Part shown: positions 29,149-30,231 of the stretch, one piece after another | Numbering within the stretch: position 1 is the stretch's first letter | How the letters are laid out: the number at the start of each line of letters is the position of its first letter | IMG/VR virus record: IMGVR_UViG_3300005613_000297 | Coordinates: 1-30,231 of that record | Source of the DNA: a virus | Direction: 5' to 3' (one strand) | Length of the DNA stretch: 30,231 nucleotides | The notes under the pieces: model-generated | Told to the model about the DNA's origin: nothing | Databases searched by the model: none | What the model saw: only the letters and a program-made list of their open reading frames with translations | Program-made: the position numbers and the translations under genes

Positions 29149-29753
29149 ATAATAGAGCAGTAGCGAAGCCGACACACGAGCGAAAGAAAAACGAAGCCTA
29201 CTACACCGACGAACGCGTAGCGTTGGCGTGTGTCAGGTACATGGCCGAATACATACGCCCTGACCGCATACTTGAGCCGAGCGTCGGAGGCGGTGCATTC
29301 GTTCGAGCCTGCCGCGAGGTCTGGCCTGACGCGCATATCACTGGGGTGGACGTTGACCCGGGTGCGAGCGGTCTAGCAGAGTGCGACGAGGCTTTTGTCG
29401 GGAGCTTTACGGAGTTTAAATCGCCAAAACCATTCAATCTCGTGATAGGTAACCCTCCTTTTTCGCTCGCAGCGAAGCACATTCATCATGCGATCGGGAC
29501 GCTCCACGAGTGGCCGCGTCTTGCGGTGGTCGCCATGCTGCTCCCGTCGTCATTTTGCGGAGGCGCGTCTACGCGGGGATGGTTCCACGAGGCATATGGG
29601 GCACCGCTACGCCGATGCACGATTCACCCGCGACCATCGTTTACTGGAGGTGGAACCGCTGCAATGGAGTACGAGCTGATGGTCTGGAGCAATGCCGAAC
29701 ATAACAAGCGTGGAAACACATATATCAATTGGAAAAAGGAGCAGCAACAATGA
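29145..29753 (+). CDS. DNA adenine (N6) methyltransferase
   Basis: This 202-aa protein has a SAM-binding motif LEPSVGGGAFV (43-53), an acidic strand end VDVDPG (68-73) and the catalytic NPPF (103-106). It is therefore an amino-methyltransferase, most likely acting on adenine. YYTDERVALA near the start resembles the motif X region. At 202 aa it is short and lacks an obvious large target-recognition domain. AAAGGAG lies seven bases before ATG 29145, so longer upstream starts are rejected. No restriction partner is nearby, so this is an orphan enzyme. It may protect phage DNA from host nucleases or mark replicated DNA. Target sequence cannot be told. Confidence 0.85.
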   Translation: MNNRAVAKPTHERKKNEAYYTDERVALACVRYMAEYIRPDRILEPSVGGGAFVRACREVWPDAHITGVDVDPGASGLAECDEAFVGSFTEFKSPKPFNLVIGNPPFSLAAKHIHHAIGTLHEWPRLAVVAMLLPSSFCGGASTRGWFHEAYGAPLRRCTIHPRPSFTGGGTAAMEYELMVWSNAEHNKRGNTYINWKKEQQQ

Positions 29754-30040
29754 CAAACCAGAAACTAATCCCCGTAATCGTCGAGGACAAGCACCGCTAC
29801 GTCGGTTTCGGATACACTGAAGATCCGGACGCAACGCCAATTAAGCTAGTCAATGCGCGTGTTATCACGTATTGGGGAACGACCGGCGGAGTGTGTCAGC
29901 TGGCACTAGAGGGACCACAAGAGGCAACCCGCCTCGGTTCTGTAGCCCCGAAGCAAACTCTGCGCGAGCCAGCGAGGGTGTATGAGCTAACCGACGAAGT
30001 CGGCCAAAAGTTCATGGACCGAAAGACTTATGGAAAGTGA
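29750..30040 (+). CDS. Conserved small phage protein (DUF6948-like, tentative)
   Basis: This 96-aa protein has a beta-strand-rich start (KLIPVIVEDKHRYVGFGYTE), a central NARVITYWGTTGGVCQLALEG and an end with APKQTLREPARVYELTDEV. The pattern of a Trp-x-Gly turn followed by LALEG recalls a small family of unknown function common in phage early regions, which I think is DUF6948, but only from memory. ATG 29750 overlaps the methyltransferase stop (ATGA), with AAGGAG upstream. It probably belongs to the same operon as the winged-helix gene. Confidence 0.65.
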   Translation: MTNQKLIPVIVEDKHRYVGFGYTEDPDATPIKLVNARVITYWGTTGGVCQLALEGPQEATRLGSVAPKQTLREPARVYELTDEVGQKFMDRKTYGK

Positions 30041-30231
30041 CGTACTGACGCACATCTCGCACGCCGATCTATACGCTATCGGCGCTTGTGAGGATGGCGT
30101 GCATGAGGCGTGGGTGGCGCTCGGGTGCCCGACGGTGGTGTCTGTAGAGGATGTGCTCGCGTCGATACCAGGCACCGATTCGAGGTATGCTGTAATTGCT
30201 GCGAGGCTGAACGGCTACGGCAGCGACGGCG
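30030..30231 (+). CDS. Unknown protein, truncated by the window edge
   Basis: From ATG 30030 a frame stays open to the end of the window, giving at least 67 residues that start MESDVLTHISHADLYAIGAC. It overlaps the previous stop by 11 bases, and AAAGAC upstream is a poor Shine-Dalgarno sequence, so translation may depend on coupling. The visible part is acidic and mixed alpha/beta (EDGVHEAWVALG, SVEDVLASIPGTDSRYAVIA). It resembles small phage accessory proteins, but no family is assigned. The 3' end is missing. Confidence 0.6.
   Translation, partial: MESDVLTHISHADLYAIGACEDGVHEAWVALGCPTVVSVEDVLASIPGTDSRYAVIAARLNGYGSDG

Noticed and set aside
1-30231. tRNA genes, integrase and attachment sites
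   Set aside because: I looked for cloverleaf-like segments ending in CCA and for tyrosine or serine recombinase motifs and found none I could support. A dedicated search could still find weak cases.

Overview
The window is a contiguous piece of a tailed-phage genome, or of a prophage or phage contig. It has a siphovirus-type morphogenesis module, followed by lysis genes, a leftward recombination operon and a rightward replication operon. It carries a major tail protein, a tail assembly chaperone with a -1 frameshift and a 665-aa tape measure. No sheath or contractile baseplate gene was seen, so a long non-contractile tail is inferred. I saw no integrase, excisionase, tRNA, IS element or CRISPR array. 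The host cannot be named from sequence alone. A Gram-negative host is only a guess, based on the single Amidase_3 endolysin and the SSB tip ending DDSIPF.

Layout. 69-4330: packaging and procapsid genes (putative small terminase, large terminase, portal, scaffold). 4447-9997: major capsid protein followed by a strong terminator, then small head, decoration and neck genes, many joined by TAATG or TGATG overlaps. 10009-20542: tail genes (tail tube, frameshifted chaperone, a neck-like protein, tape measure, a 1077-aa BNR/sialidase-like tail protein, a hub-like protein, fibre-tip proteins). 20552-22726: lysis region with an amidase and two small membrane-protein candidates, then a calcineurin-like phosphoesterase and a small unknown. 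22723-25453 on the minus strand: an operon encoding, in transcription order, a 34-aa membrane peptide, an ERF-type annealing protein, SSB, a DEDDy exonuclease, a small unknown, a tandem winged-helix protein and another unknown. 25454-25541: a divergent control region facing a Cro/XRE-type regulator at 25542-25787. 25863-30231 on the plus strand: a small membrane protein, an AEP-like primase with a zinc ribbon, a VapE-type superfamily 3 helicase, a repeat-rich non-coding region, a winged-helix protein, an adenine methyltransferase and small accessory genes. The last gene runs off the window.

The most unusual structure is the roughly 360-bp non-coding segment after the helicase gene. Between 28408 and 28726 the palindromic heptamer TGGWCCA occurs 13 times. 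Three-copy clusters at the two ends form a 28-bp inverted repeat (27 of 28 matching) around an A+T-rich core and a terminator. A near-consensus promoter for a winged-helix gene follows directly. I read this as a candidate replication origin and/or operator array served by the neighbouring primase, helicase and HTH genes; that reading is inference.

Other points worth attention are a textbook UUUUUUA frameshift site with an upstream Shine-Dalgarno-like sequence, the overlooked 34-aa membrane peptide, a minus-strand terminator ahead of the primase, and a near-perfect 54-bp triple repeat inside a structural gene.
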